Shown: positions 22,288 to 29,955, numbered from the stretch's first letter. The stretch: 33,437 nt of DNA from Firm-08 sp045541535 (GCA_045541535.1 JAZQJG010000050.1:1-33437); one strand, 5' to 3'. Made by a program: numbers and translations. Notes: generated by a model from the sequence alone, not told the origin.

Positions 22288-23214
22288 TTGGATCAGAAAC
22301 TGGCATTTTATATCCTGAAACGTCTGGCGCTTGCCGTCGTTACGATATTTCTTGTCATTACCATCACGTTTTTCGTTATGAAGGCGATCCCCGGCGGTCC
22401 CTTCCTTTCGGAAAAATCTCCCAGCGCCGCCGTTACCGCCGCGCTGGAGGCCAAGTACGGGCTGGATAAGCCCATTATGGAGCAGTACACCACCTATCTG
22501 GGGGACGTGCTGAAGCTGGACTTCGGTCCCTCCATCAAAAATCGCGGTCGTGACGTTATGGACCTGATCGGCGAGGGCTTTGCCGTCAGCGCCAAGATCG
22601 GTCTCATTGCCGCCGCCATCGCCGTATTTTTCGGCCTCATTCTGGGCTCCGTTGCCGCCATTTTCCACAACCGATTGGGGGACCGTCTGATCATGGTTAC
22701 CTCCACGGCCTGCGTGGCAATGCCCAGCTTCGTTATTGCGACGCTGTTGCTATGGGCGTTCTGTGTACAGATCAAGGTATTCCCGGCCAACGGCTCCACT
22801 GCCGCCGGTCTGGTGTTGCCCGTCATTTCTCTGTGCCTGTATCCCATGGCCTACATCACCCGTCTCACCCGTTCCAGTATGCTGGACGTTTTGGGGCAGG
22901 ACTATATCCGCACCGCCAGAGCTAAGGGTGTTTCTCCGGCCAAGGTGCTCTTTAAGCATTCGCTGAAAAACGCCGTTACTCCGGTCATCACCTACGTCGG
23001 TCCTATGATCGCCGGTATTCTGACCGGCTCGCTGGTGGTTGAGAAGATCTTTGCCGTACCCGGTCTGGGCAAGTATTTCTTCTCCAGCATCATCAACCGT
23101 GACTATCCTATGATTATGGGTACCACCATCTTTTTGGGCGTGCTCATCGTCATTATGACCCTGCTCTCGGATATCGCATACAAAGTGTTCGATCCCCGGA
23201 TCGACTTGTCTTAA
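22288..23214 (+). CDS. oppB: Oligopeptide ABC transporter, permease
   Basis: This 308-residue inner-membrane permease has an N-terminal segment (YILKRLALAVVTIFLVITITFFVMKAIPGGPF) typical of OppB/DppB, six predicted helices and the EAA-type loop around DYIRTARAKGVSPAKVLFKHSLKNA (about 210-235) that docks the ATPases. It pairs with OppC to form the channel. The start is taken as TTG 22288, which has GAGGGG 9 bases upstream; no ATG stands near the site, and an ORF extension up to 22225 lacks one. OppC follows 18 bp downstream. Confidence 0.9.
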   Translation: MDQKLAFYILKRLALAVVTIFLVITITFFVMKAIPGGPFLSEKSPSAAVTAALEAKYGLDKPIMEQYTTYLGDVLKLDFGPSIKNRGRDVMDLIGEGFAVSAKIGLIAAAIAVFFGLILGSVAAIFHNRLGDRLIMVTSTACVAMPSFVIATLLLWAFCVQIKVFPANGSTAAGLVLPVISLCLYPMAYITRLTRSSMLDVLGQDYIRTARAKGVSPAKVLFKHSLKNAVTPVITYVGPMIAGILTGSLVVEKIFAVPGLGKYFFSSIINRDYPMIMGTTIFLGVLIVIMTLLSDIAYKVFDPRIDLS

Positions 23215-23232
23215 GAAAGGGGGCGTTTTACT

Positions 23233-24318
23233 GTGAGCAAAAAAGATATTAACAAAATGCCGAAGAAAAACCCCCTGAGCCTGCAGCTGGACCTGCAGAG
23301 CTTTGAGAAGGCGACCGACGAGGAGAAGCATCTGCAGGAGCGTATGCGGGAATCCACCACCTTCTTTAAGGACGGTATGCGTCGTTTGACCCGCAATCCC
23401 GTGGCTATGACCTGCCTGATCATTATGTTGGTCATCATTCTGGCCGTTTCCTTCGTTCCCATGTTTTATCCCTACAGCTACGATGCGCAGTTGGGCGTTA
23501 TCCCCGGTCAGCCGGTAGATAACAGCTATAACAATCTGGCGCCCTTTGAATACGGCGCCACCGAGCAGGCCCGTATCGACGCCGGTGAGAAGGTATTTCC
23601 CCATCTCTTCGGTACCGACGCCCACGGCCGTGACTATTTCATCCGTGTGGTCTACGGCGCCCGTATCTCTTTGATCGTCGGCCTGTTTGCCAGCATCATC
23701 GTGCTGATCATCGGCACCATTTACGGCTCCGTTTCCGGCTTCTACGGCGGTAAGGTGGACCTGATTATGATGCGTCTGGTAGATATCATTTATTCTCTGC
23801 CGGATCTTCTGATGATCATTCTGCTCTCCGTTGTATTCAAGCAAACGTTGGATCCCATCATCGAGGGTACCTTCCTTGCCAAGCTGGGTACCGGTATGAT
23901 CTCCATTTTCATCGTATTCGCGCTGCTGTACTGGGTATCTATGGCCCGTCTGATCCGTGGTCAGATCCTCTCCATCAAACAGCAGGACTACGTATTGGCC
24001 GCCCGCTCCACGGGTGCCAAGGGCTCTCACATCATCCGCCGTCATATGATCCCCAACTGCATCAGCGTGCTGATCATTTCCACGGCTCTGCAGATCCCTT
24101 CCGCCATTTTTACCGAAAGCTATCTGTCCTTTTTGGGTCTGGGCGTTTCCATTCCCATGCCGTCTCTGGGCTCTTTGGCCAGTGATGCGCTGGACGGTAT
24201 CTATACCTATCCCCATCGTCTGATCATCCCCGCTCTGGCCATCTGCCTGATCGTACTGTCCCTCAACCTGTTGGGTGACGGTCTGCGGGATGCATTCGAT
24301 CCCAAACTGAAGAAATAG
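23233..24318 (+). CDS. oppC: Oligopeptide ABC transporter, permease
   Basis: This 361-residue OppC-type permease has a cytoplasmic N-terminal tail of about 55 residues, a first helix (MTCLIIMLVIILAVSFVPMF), an external segment with GTDAHGRDYFIRVVYGARISL, and five further helices. The EAA loop reads DYVLAARSTGAKGSHIIRRHMIPN (about 255-278). It starts with GTG at 23233 after AAAGGGGG; no better start is visible. The external insert after helix 1 is somewhat longer than in many OppC proteins. Confidence 0.9.
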   Translation: MSKKDINKMPKKNPLSLQLDLQSFEKATDEEKHLQERMRESTTFFKDGMRRLTRNPVAMTCLIIMLVIILAVSFVPMFYPYSYDAQLGVIPGQPVDNSYNNLAPFEYGATEQARIDAGEKVFPHLFGTDAHGRDYFIRVVYGARISLIVGLFASIIVLIIGTIYGSVSGFYGGKVDLIMMRLVDIIYSLPDLLMIILLSVVFKQTLDPIIEGTFLAKLGTGMISIFIVFALLYWVSMARLIRGQILSIKQQDYVLAARSTGAKGSHIIRRHMIPNCISVLIISTALQIPSAIFTESYLSFLGLGVSIPMPSLGSLASDALDGIYTYPHRLIIPALAICLIVLSLNLLGDGLRDAFDPKLKK

Positions 24319-24328
24319 AGGTGTTGAT

Positions 24329-25351
24329 ATGGAAATTTTAAAAGTAACCGATCTGCGCACCTCCTTCTTCACACCCGCCGGTGAAGTCAAGGCGGTCAAC
24401 GGCGTTTCCTTTTCTCTGGACGCCGGCAAGGTGCTGGGCATCGTTGGTGAGTCCGGCTCCGGTAAGAGCGTTACCGCCTACTCCATCCTGCAGATTCTGG
24501 CCAACCCCGGTAAGATCATCGGCGGCTCGGTACAACTGCACGGGCAGGAGCTGGTAGGCGCCTCCAAGGAGGAAATGGGTAAGATCCGCGGTAATAAGAT
24601 CAGCATCATCTTTCAGGATCCCATGACCTCTCTCAATCCCGTTTATACCGTCGGCAATCAGCTGATGGAAGCCATTATGTTGCACACCGACCGCAACAAG
24701 GAGCAGGCCAAAGCCCGCGCCATTGAAATGCTGGAGCTGGTTGGTGTGAACGAGCCCGAAAAGCGTATCAAGCAATATCCCCACGAATTCTCCGGCGGTA
24801 TGCGTCAGAGAGTTATGATCGCCATGGCCTTGGCCTGCGAGCCGGATATTCTGATCGCTGACGAGCCCACCACCGCTTTGGACGTTACCATTCAGGCCCA
24901 GATTCTGGACCTGATGAAGGATCTGCAGAAAAAGCTGGGAATGGCCATTATTATGATCACCCACGATCTGGGCGTTGTGGCGGAAATGTGTGACGAGGTG
25001 ATCGTTATGTACGCCGGTGAGATCTGTGAGCGGGGCACCGCAGACGAGATCTTCTACAACCCCAAGCACGAATATACCAAGGGACTGATGCGTTCCATCC
25101 CCACCGTTTCCGACGACGACAATCGGTTGGAGCCCATCGGCGGTACCCCCGTGGACCTGCTGAATATGCCCGACGGCTGTCCCTTTGCCCCCCGTTGTGA
25201 AAACTGTATGAAGGTTTGCCTGACCCACAAGGCCAAGGAGATCGTCATCAACGAGGAGCATCTGTCCACCTGCTGGCATAACCTCAAGGATGCCATTGCG
25301 GAAGGCAGAATGACCAAAGAACAGGTAGAGGAGATGTATAAAGATGAATGA
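24329..25351 (+). CDS. oppD: Oligopeptide ABC transporter, ATP-binding protein
   Basis: This 340-residue ATPase shows Walker A GESGSGKS (about 39-46), Q-loop IIFQDPMTSLNPVY, signature FSGGMRQR (about 150), Walker B ILIADEPTTALD and switch ITHDLGVV. A C-terminal OppD/DppD domain with CPFAPRCENCMKVC carries a four-Cys cluster of the kind binding an Fe-S cluster in this subfamily. It energises import with OppF. GAGGTG precedes ATG 24329; the end overlaps oppF by 8 bases. Confidence 0.93.
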   Translation: MEILKVTDLRTSFFTPAGEVKAVNGVSFSLDAGKVLGIVGESGSGKSVTAYSILQILANPGKIIGGSVQLHGQELVGASKEEMGKIRGNKISIIFQDPMTSLNPVYTVGNQLMEAIMLHTDRNKEQAKARAIEMLELVGVNEPEKRIKQYPHEFSGGMRQRVMIAMALACEPDILIADEPTTALDVTIQAQILDLMKDLQKKLGMAIIMITHDLGVVAEMCDEVIVMYAGEICERGTADEIFYNPKHEYTKGLMRSIPTVSDDDNRLEPIGGTPVDLLNMPDGCPFAPRCENCMKVCLTHKAKEIVINEEHLSTCWHNLKDAIAEGRMTKEQVEEMYKDE

Positions 25352-26309
25352 CAAAAATCTTCTCGTTGTAAAAAACTTAAAAGAGTATTTTGACATCCCC
25401 ACCGGATTTCTCCGTTCCCTCAAGCTCAAGGCGGTAGACGACGTCTCCTTTGAGATCAAGGAGGGAGAGACTTTGGGTCTGGTTGGTGAATCCGGCTGCG
25501 GTAAGACCACCGTCGGCCGCACCATTCTCCATCTGTACAAGCCCACGGCCGGTGAGATCTGGTTTGACGGACAGCAGATCAAGAGTCCCAAGTCCGTTCA
25601 CGAATTCCGCAAGCAGGCCGCTATGGTATTCCAGGATCCCTATTCCTCTCTCGACCCCCGTATGACGGTGGCGGATATCATCGGCGAGCCCCTGGACGTA
25701 CACAAGATGTACGGCAACCGTGCCGAGCGTGAGGAGAGAATCAAGGAGCTGATGAGTCTGGTCGGACTCACCGGTGACCACGCCTCCCGTTACGCCCACG
25801 AATTCTCCGGCGGTCAGCGCCAGCGTATCGGCATTGCCCGTTCTCTGGCGGTGGATCCCAAGTTCATCATTTGCGATGAGCCTGTTTCCGCTCTGGACGT
25901 TTCCATTCAGGCCCAGGTGGTCAATATGTTTGAGGACCTGCAGGCAAAGCTGGGACTGACCTATCTGTTCATTGCCCACGATCTGCTGGTGGTTAAGCAT
26001 ATTTCCACCCGTATCGCCGTAATGTATTTGGGTAAACTCATTGAGATCGGACCCTCCAACGAGCTGTATCATCATCCCGTTCACCCCTATACCATCTCTC
26101 TCTTGTCTGCGGTACCGGTACCCGATCCCAAGGTTGCCCGCGCCAATCAGCGCATCCATCTGGAGGGTGACGTACCCAGCCCCCTGCATATGCCCAGCGG
26201 TTGCCCCTTCCGCACCCGTTGTCCCCGCGCCACCGCCGAGTGCGCCGAGTGTATGCCCGAGCTCAAAGAGGTGGCACCCGGTCACAGCGTAGCCTGTCAC
26301 CATATTTAA
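25344..26309 (+). CDS. oppF: Oligopeptide ABC transporter, ATP-binding protein
   Basis: This 321-residue second ATPase of the importer has Walker A GESGCGKT (about 50-57), FQDPYSSLDPRMTV, signature FSGGQRQR, Walker B FIICDEPVSALD and switch IAHDLLVV. The C-terminal region has CPFRTRCPRATAEC. It heterodimerises with OppD. ATG 25344 overlaps oppD by 8 bases. A 57-bp gap with only a weak hairpin separates it from oppA, so transcription should continue. Confidence 0.93.
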   Translation: MNDKNLLVVKNLKEYFDIPTGFLRSLKLKAVDDVSFEIKEGETLGLVGESGCGKTTVGRTILHLYKPTAGEIWFDGQQIKSPKSVHEFRKQAAMVFQDPYSSLDPRMTVADIIGEPLDVHKMYGNRAEREERIKELMSLVGLTGDHASRYAHEFSGGQRQRIGIARSLAVDPKFIICDEPVSALDVSIQAQVVNMFEDLQAKLGLTYLFIAHDLLVVKHISTRIAVMYLGKLIEIGPSNELYHHPVHPYTISLLSAVPVPDPKVARANQRIHLEGDVPSPLHMPSGCPFRTRCPRATAECAECMPELKEVAPGHSVACHHI

Positions 26310-26366
26310 CGGAATTTTCCGGTGTTGTCTGCCGGATAATTTATAAAATTTAAGGAGGAAAATCAC

Positions 26367-28130
26367 ATGAAAAAGACATTGAGTATGTTACTCGTAGTAG
26401 TAATGATCCTCAGCTGCATGGTGTCTATGACAGCATGTAACAAAGCGGATACTGCAATGACGCTCAACGTCGGTGCATATCCCGACACCATCGACCCCGC
26501 TCTGAACTCTGCGGTAGATGGCGCTACATACATCATCCATACCTTCTGCGGTCTGGTTGGTTATGAGCAAATTGATGGCAAGCTGGAGCTGGTTCCCCAG
26601 TGCGCCGAGGCCCTGCCCGAGGCTGTTAAAGAGGCCGATGGCAAAGTTTCCTACACCTTCAAGCTGCGTGACGGCCTGAAGTGGAGCGACGGTAGCGATC
26701 TGACCGCCCAGGATTTCGTTTATGCCTGGAACAGAGCTGCTGCTCCCGCCACCGGTGCCGACTACGGCTATATGTTCGAAGGTATCGACGGTTATGCCGA
26801 CGTTGCTGAAGAAAAAGAGGGTGCCAAGCTGAACGTCACCGCTTCCGAGGACGGCAAGGAGCTGAAGGTTGTTCTGACCGTTGACCTGCCCTACTTCCAT
26901 GAGCTGTGCGCATTCCCCACCTATATGCCCGTTAAAGAGTCCGTTATCACCGAGCACGGTGATGCCTGGGCCACTGCCGCCGAGTCCTACATCGGTAACG
27001 GTGCTTACAAGGTAACCGAGTTCTCCCAGACCCAGATGGTTCTGGAGAAGAACGAGAACTACTTCGATGCTGACAAGGTTGTTTCCGACAAGCTGATCTT
27101 CGCCTTCAACGACGACGATACTTCTCTGCTTGCCAACTACAAGAACGGCGACTACCTGTTCATCGATTCCGTTCCCAACAACGAAATCGCTACTCTGCAG
27201 GAAGAGTACAAGGATGAGTTCTTTGTTGAGGGTCAGCTGGGTACCTACTATGTATCCATGAACGTCAACGACGAGGCCTTCAAGGACTTCACCGAAGAAG
27301 AGAGAGTTAAGATTCGTCAGGCCCTGGGTCTGATGATCGACCGTAACTACGTTGTAACCGATATCGGCCAGGCCGGTCAGGTTCCCGCCGCCGGTTTCGT
27401 AGCTATGGGTCTGACCGAGCCCGACGGTTCTGAGTTTATCTCCAAGAACGGTCCTAAGGGTGACGGTACCGGCTACTTCTCCGTTAAGAGCGAGGATTAC
27501 AAGGCCAACTGTGACGAAGCTGTCAAGCTGCTCACTGAGGTTGCCACCTCCTCCAAGAAGTTTGAGATGAAGGACGGCAAGGCTGTGGGCTTCCCCGCCT
27601 TGACCTACATCACCAACGAAGGTACCGCCCATCAGGCTCTTGCTGAGTATCTGCAGCAGACCTGGGGTAACTACGGTATCACCACCACCGTTGAGGTTCA
27701 GGAGTGGGCTACCTTCCTGAACACCAGAAAGAACGGCGACTACTCCGTTGCCCGTAACGGTTGGTTGGGCGACTACAACGACCCCATCTCCTTCCTGGAT
27801 ATGTGGATCACCAGCTCCGGCAACAACGATTGCCAGTTTGGTAAGGGCGCTCACAAGGATTATAAGGGTTACTCCTACAACGGTAAGGACGGCCTGACCT
27901 GGGCTGAGTCCTACGATGCTTGCATCGCCGCCGTTAAGGCCGAGACCGATCCTGTCAAGAGATTTGCTCTGATGCATGAGGCTGAGAATATCCTGATGAC
28001 CACCGGTGCTATCTGCCCCGTTTACTACTACACTGACATTTATATGTGCAGCCAGGATATCGAAGGCTTCTTCTCCAGCCCCTTGGGCTACAAGTTCTTT
28101 ATGTACGCTTCCGTTAAGGACGCCAAATAA
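26367..28130 (+). CDS. oppA: Oligopeptide-binding lipoprotein of the ABC transporter
   Basis: This 587-residue extracellular solute-binding protein (family 5) is anchored as a lipoprotein: a signal segment of about 23 residues ends in the lipobox SMTAC (Cys 24). TLNVGAYPDTIDPALNSA and FKLRDGLKWSDGSDLTAQDFVYAWNRAA are family-5 landmarks; RNGWLGDYNDPISFLDMW is typical of OppA-like peptide binders. It captures peptides for OppBCDF. AAGGAGG precedes ATG 26367. Codon use is strongly biased (GTT, TCC, AAG), unlike the accessory genes, indicating high expression. A terminator follows directly. Confidence 0.93.
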   Translation: MKKTLSMLLVVVMILSCMVSMTACNKADTAMTLNVGAYPDTIDPALNSAVDGATYIIHTFCGLVGYEQIDGKLELVPQCAEALPEAVKEADGKVSYTFKLRDGLKWSDGSDLTAQDFVYAWNRAAAPATGADYGYMFEGIDGYADVAEEKEGAKLNVTASEDGKELKVVLTVDLPYFHELCAFPTYMPVKESVITEHGDAWATAAESYIGNGAYKVTEFSQTQMVLEKNENYFDADKVVSDKLIFAFNDDDTSLLANYKNGDYLFIDSVPNNEIATLQEEYKDEFFVEGQLGTYYVSMNVNDEAFKDFTEEERVKIRQALGLMIDRNYVVTDIGQAGQVPAAGFVAMGLTEPDGSEFISKNGPKGDGTGYFSVKSEDYKANCDEAVKLLTEVATSSKKFEMKDGKAVGFPALTYITNEGTAHQALAEYLQQTWGNYGITTTVEVQEWATFLNTRKNGDYSVARNGWLGDYNDPISFLDMWITSSGNNDCQFGKGAHKDYKGYSYNGKDGLTWAESYDACIAAVKAETDPVKRFALMHEAENILMTTGAICPVYYYTDIYMCSQDIEGFFSSPLGYKFFMYASVKDAK

Positions 28131-28252
28131 GGAACTGCCTTTGATTTCTTAAAATCATAACAAAAGCCCCCGCACGGCCAAGGCCGCGCGGGGGTTTTTC
28201 TGCTGTTTGCAATGGTACGGTTTGGGGACGTCTCCATCCACAAAACCCTCCA
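28130..28252. repeat. Direct repeat, copy 1 (contains oppA terminator)
   Basis: About 120 bases beginning at the last base of the oppA stop codon (AGGAACTGCC) recur at 29020-29145 with small differences in the terminator arm and loop. They surround the small-protein/XRE pair. Confidence 0.85.
28166..28199 (+). terminator. Intrinsic terminator of the opp operon
   Basis: GCCCCCGC pairs with GCGGGGG around an inner GGCC/GGCC hairpin, followed by five T. It lies 36 bp past the oppA stop. Confidence 0.9.
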
Positions 28253-28254
28253 TG

Positions 28255-28385
28255 GGTCGCCGCAAACGCGGCGAGTGATATTTTTGCACCTTCGGCGCAA
28301 AAGTGATATACCGACTTCGTCGGCGTGAAGTTCTGCTTTTTACGTCGTTGACACAAAAAGCAGAGTGATGTGATTTCGCCACCGG
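28255..28385. repeat. Array of small hairpins with AGTGATAT-like linkers
   Basis: Four successive small stems (CGCCGC/GCGGCG, TTGC..GCAA, CCGAC/GTCGG, CTGCTTTTT/AAAAAGCAG) are separated by AGTGATAT at 28274 and 28302, GTGAAGTT at 28325 and AGTGATGT at 28364. No open frame here looks like a protein. Such palindrome/linker arrays are interspersed repeats in gut Clostridia as I recall; an RNA or protein binding role is possible. Confidence 0.65.
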
Positions 28386-28409
28386 AGCGGCTCAATCGTT
28401 AAGGAAAGT

Positions 28410-28586
28410 TTACGGCTGTGAATCGTCCGAATTTTTGCGCGGAACAAAGGGAATGATACGGGGTGAAAAATCTTCTGCCTCAATATAGAGTTCTTCGCAT
28501 TTTCGTTGCGCATCAATTAAAACGTTGATGGCTTGCTCGCTGGCTTGTACCATAATCGCATACATTTTTTGATAGTCCGGTAACAT
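28410..28586 (-). CDS. Small protein of unknown function (58 residues)
   Basis: The frame reads MLPDYQKMYAIMVQASEQ at its start and ends in a Pro-rich tail (PFVPRKNSDDSQP). The first 38 residues should form an amphipathic helix with a possible coiled-coil pattern. I recall similar 55-65 residue proteins in Clostridia but no function. AAGGA lies 5 bases before ATG 28586, and a near-consensus promoter stands 28 bp above. These two features support a real gene. It is downstream of the XRE gene on the same strand. Confidence 0.65.
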   Translation of the reverse strand: MLPDYQKMYAIMVQASEQAINVLIDAQRKCEELYIEAEDFSPRIIPFVPRKNSDDSQP

Positions 28587-28613
28587 AAAAATCCTTCTTT
28601 ATGGTATGTAAAC

Positions 28614-28642
28614 ATTATATAATGAAAAGATTAGTTCGTCAA
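28614..28642 (-). promoter_or_regulatory. Promoter of the 58-residue protein gene
   Basis: On the minus strand TTGACG (28637-28642), 17-base spacer, TATAAT (28614-28619). It is one of the best promoter matches in the window and lies directly below the XRE terminator. Confidence 0.8.
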
Positions 28643-28644
28643 CC

Positions 28645-28674
28645 AAAAAATCCCCGAAGCAACGCTTCGGGGAT
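28645..28674 (-). terminator. Intrinsic terminator of the XRE gene
   Basis: An 11-bp stem ATCCCCGAAGC/GCTTCGGGGAT with a 3-base loop (28650-28674), followed on the minus strand by a run of T (28645-28650). It lies 4 bp past the stop codon of the XRE gene. Confidence 0.9.
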
Positions 28675-28678
28675 CGGA

Positions 28679-28888
28679 TCAATTGCGGTCATAGTCAATC
28701 ATAAATAATTCGTTGGGAGTGCAGTTTAATAATTGGCACATTGCTTCAATGTTTTCATACCGAATGGAACGAGTTTGATTGTTGACCATCTTGTTAAAGT
28801 TTTGATAACTCATATTCAGTTGCTTGAATAACCAGTATTTCGTATGGCCCTGTTCTTCCAGTAATTTCAAAACGTTTAATTGAATCAT
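28679..28888 (-). CDS. XRE-family (Cro/C1-type) small regulator
   Basis: This 69-residue protein is a single helix-turn-helix domain (LKLLEEQGHTKYWLFKQLNMSYQNFNKMVNN about 5-35; then IRYENIEAMCQLLNCTPNELF). It belongs to the same small-regulator group as the gene at 18590-18790 but with limited identity. ATG 28888 has GAGGG 8 bases before it; an ATG 15 bases further up is the alternative. Its promoter region is AT-rich with ATTATATAAT repeats that could be operators. It has its own terminator. Confidence 0.8.
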   Translation of the reverse strand: MIQLNVLKLLEEQGHTKYWLFKQLNMSYQNFNKMVNNQTRSIRYENIEAMCQLLNCTPNELFMIDYDRN

Positions 28889-28917
28889 ATCGTATGCCCT
28901 CATTATATAATTTTATG

Positions 28918-28947
28918 ATTATATAATAAAATCATACGTCACTTGAA
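28918..28947 (-). promoter_or_regulatory. Candidate promoter of the XRE gene
   Basis: On the minus strand TTCAAG (28942-28947), 18-base spacer, TATAAT (28918-28923). The surrounding ATGATT/AATCAT and ATTATATAAT elements form imperfect inverted repeats, perhaps an autoregulatory site. Confidence 0.5.
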
Positions 28948-28990
28948 CTATAGACTTTTGCATTAGGTATCTCAAAATAAATTTTACACA

Positions 28991-29019
28991 AACCGTTTGG
29001 GGACTGTCCCCAAACGGTT
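28991..29019. repeat. Perfect 13-bp inverted repeat
   Basis: AACCGTTTGGGGA and its complement are separated by CTG. No T run follows. The core GTTTGGGGAC also appears inside both copies of the direct repeat, and this palindrome adjoins copy 2 exactly. Confidence 0.65.
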
Positions 29020-29145
29020 AGGAACTGCCTTTGATTTCTTAAAATCATAACAAAAGCCCAAGCACCCCCCCCGCCGCCGCGCGGGGGTTTTTCTGCTGTT
29101 TGCAATGGTTCGGTTTGGGGACGTGTCCATCCACAAACCCCTCCA
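29020..29145. repeat. Direct repeat, copy 2 (duplicate of the oppA terminator region)
   Basis: This matches 28130-28252, including the GC-rich hairpin with five T, here with an altered and longer C run in the 5' arm. It has no gene immediately above it on the plus strand. Its right end runs into the inverted 70-bp repeat. Confidence 0.85.
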
Positions 29146-29203
29146 CCGCAAGCGGTCCCCCTCCCCTTTGCTTCGCAAAAGGGAGGTCATTCTGCTTTCT
29201 TTT
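29133..29203 (-). repeat. 70-bp interspersed repeat, left copy (inverted)
   Basis: This is the reverse complement of 29840-29909, apparently identical over about 70 bp. It lies 78 bp before the DUF559 gene and overlaps the end of direct repeat copy 2. Confidence 0.85.
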
Positions 29204-29235
29204 ATTATTTTACGGCACAAGAATTTAGAGAGGTG

Positions 29236-29264
29236 TGGATTTATTGATTTCTATGTGTTATAAT
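29236..29264 (+). promoter_or_regulatory. Candidate promoter of the DUF559 gene
   Basis: Consensus TATAAT (29259-29264) with a weak TGGATT 17 bases above it; ATG follows 17 bp below with AAAGGTGAG between. Confidence 0.5.
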
Positions 29265-29281
29265 GAAAAAAAGGTGAGCTT

Positions 29282-29668
29282 ATGAGTAAAAAGAATCTTT
29301 TTTTATATGCAAACGCCAGAACGTTGCGAAAGCGAATGACCCCTGAAGAACGAAAATTGTGGTATGATTTCTTGAGATATCATCCCTTTAAATTCCGCCG
29401 CCAAAAGGTAATTGGCAGGTATATTGTGGATTTTTATTGTGCCAAAATCAAACTGGTGATTGAAGTGGATGGAGATCAGCATTTTACCGAAAAAGGGGTA
29501 CAACAAGATCAAATCCGTACGGAGGAGCTGAATCGTTGCGGACTGTATGTTTTACGTATTTCCAATGAAGACATACAACGTGATTTTGACGGCATTTGCC
29601 GGCATATAGAAGAAACTATAAATACGTTTAGACCCCGTGCGGAAAAACAGAAAAAGAAAGCAGAATGA
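29282..29668 (+). CDS. DUF559-domain (Vsr-like) endonuclease
   Basis: This 128-residue protein has the DUF559 fold, related to very-short-patch-repair and restriction-like nucleases. Landmarks are RTLRKRMTPEERKLWYDFLR, FKFRRQKVIGRYIVDFYC (catalytic Asp about 50) and KLVIEVDGDQHF (Glu and Asp about 61-63), then LYVLRISNEDI. Free-standing DUF559 proteins have no assigned reaction. The last codons (KKAE and stop) lie inside a 70-bp repeat that also flanks the gene in inverted orientation. RBS AAAGGTGAG precedes ATG 29282. Confidence 0.85.
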   Translation: MSKKNLFLYANARTLRKRMTPEERKLWYDFLRYHPFKFRRQKVIGRYIVDFYCAKIKLVIEVDGDQHFTEKGVQQDQIRTEELNRCGLYVLRISNEDIQRDFDGICRHIEETINTFRPRAEKQKKKAE

Positions 29669-29709
29669 CCTCCCTTTTGCGAAGCAAAGGGGAGGGGGAC
29701 CGCTTGCGG
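29653..29709 (+). repeat. 70-bp interspersed repeat, middle copy (truncated by the duplication)
   Basis: This carries the first 57 bases of the repeat, then breaks at TTGCGG and joins the second copy of the DUF559 3' end at GGAGGAG. Confidence 0.85.
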
Positions 29710-29855
29710 AGGAGCCGAATCGTTGCGGACTGTATGTTTTACGTATTTCCAATGAAGACATACAGCGTGATTTTGACGACATTTGTCGGCATATAGAAGA
29801 AACCATAAATACATTTAGACCCCGTGCGGAAAAACAGAAAAAGAAAGCAGAATGA
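29708..29855 (+). pseudogene. Duplicated C-terminal fragment of the DUF559 gene
   Basis: This encodes about 48 residues from EEPNRCGLYVLRISNEDI to the QKKKAE stop, nearly identical to the end of the intact gene. It lacks the catalytic half and its own start, and results from the tandem duplication. Confidence 0.85.
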
Positions 29856-29909
29856 CCTCCCTTTTGCGAAGCAAAGGGGAGGGGGACCGCTTGCGGTGGA
29901 GGGGTTTGT
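29840..29909 (+). repeat. 70-bp interspersed repeat, right copy
   Basis: From AAAGAAAGCAGAATGACC to GGAGGGGTTTGT. It contains a stem made by CCCTTTTGC/GCAAAGGGG. It is inverted relative to 29133-29203, so the two bracket the DUF559 gene. Confidence 0.85.
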
Positions 29910-29955
29910 AGATAAACCCCCCTTAAAAACGAAACTATAAAAGGAGACACACACC

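Larger units (their letters stand above)
29521..29896. repeat. 187-bp tandem duplication of the DUF559 3' end and repeat
   Basis: 29521-29709 is repeated at 29708-29896, with only scattered base changes (for example GGCATTTGCC versus GACATTTGTC). The unit joins the last third of the DUF559 gene to most of the 70-bp repeat. Confidence 0.9.

Noticed and set aside
22750..24441. A 563-codon minus-strand open frame
   Set aside because: It is antisense to oppB and oppC. Its Gln/Asp/His-rich composition is typical of a shadow frame.
26388..27977. A 529-codon minus-strand open frame
   Set aside because: It is antisense to oppA; the strong codon bias of oppA removes stops on the other strand.
28255..28385. 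CRISPR array
   Set aside because: The units are short palindromes with 8-base linkers. There are no uniform repeats of 25-40 bp with unique spacers and no cas genes.
28114..28395. Overlapping minus-strand frames in the hairpin repeat region
   Set aside because: Composition follows the hairpin array and terminator, with no RBS and no recognisable domain.
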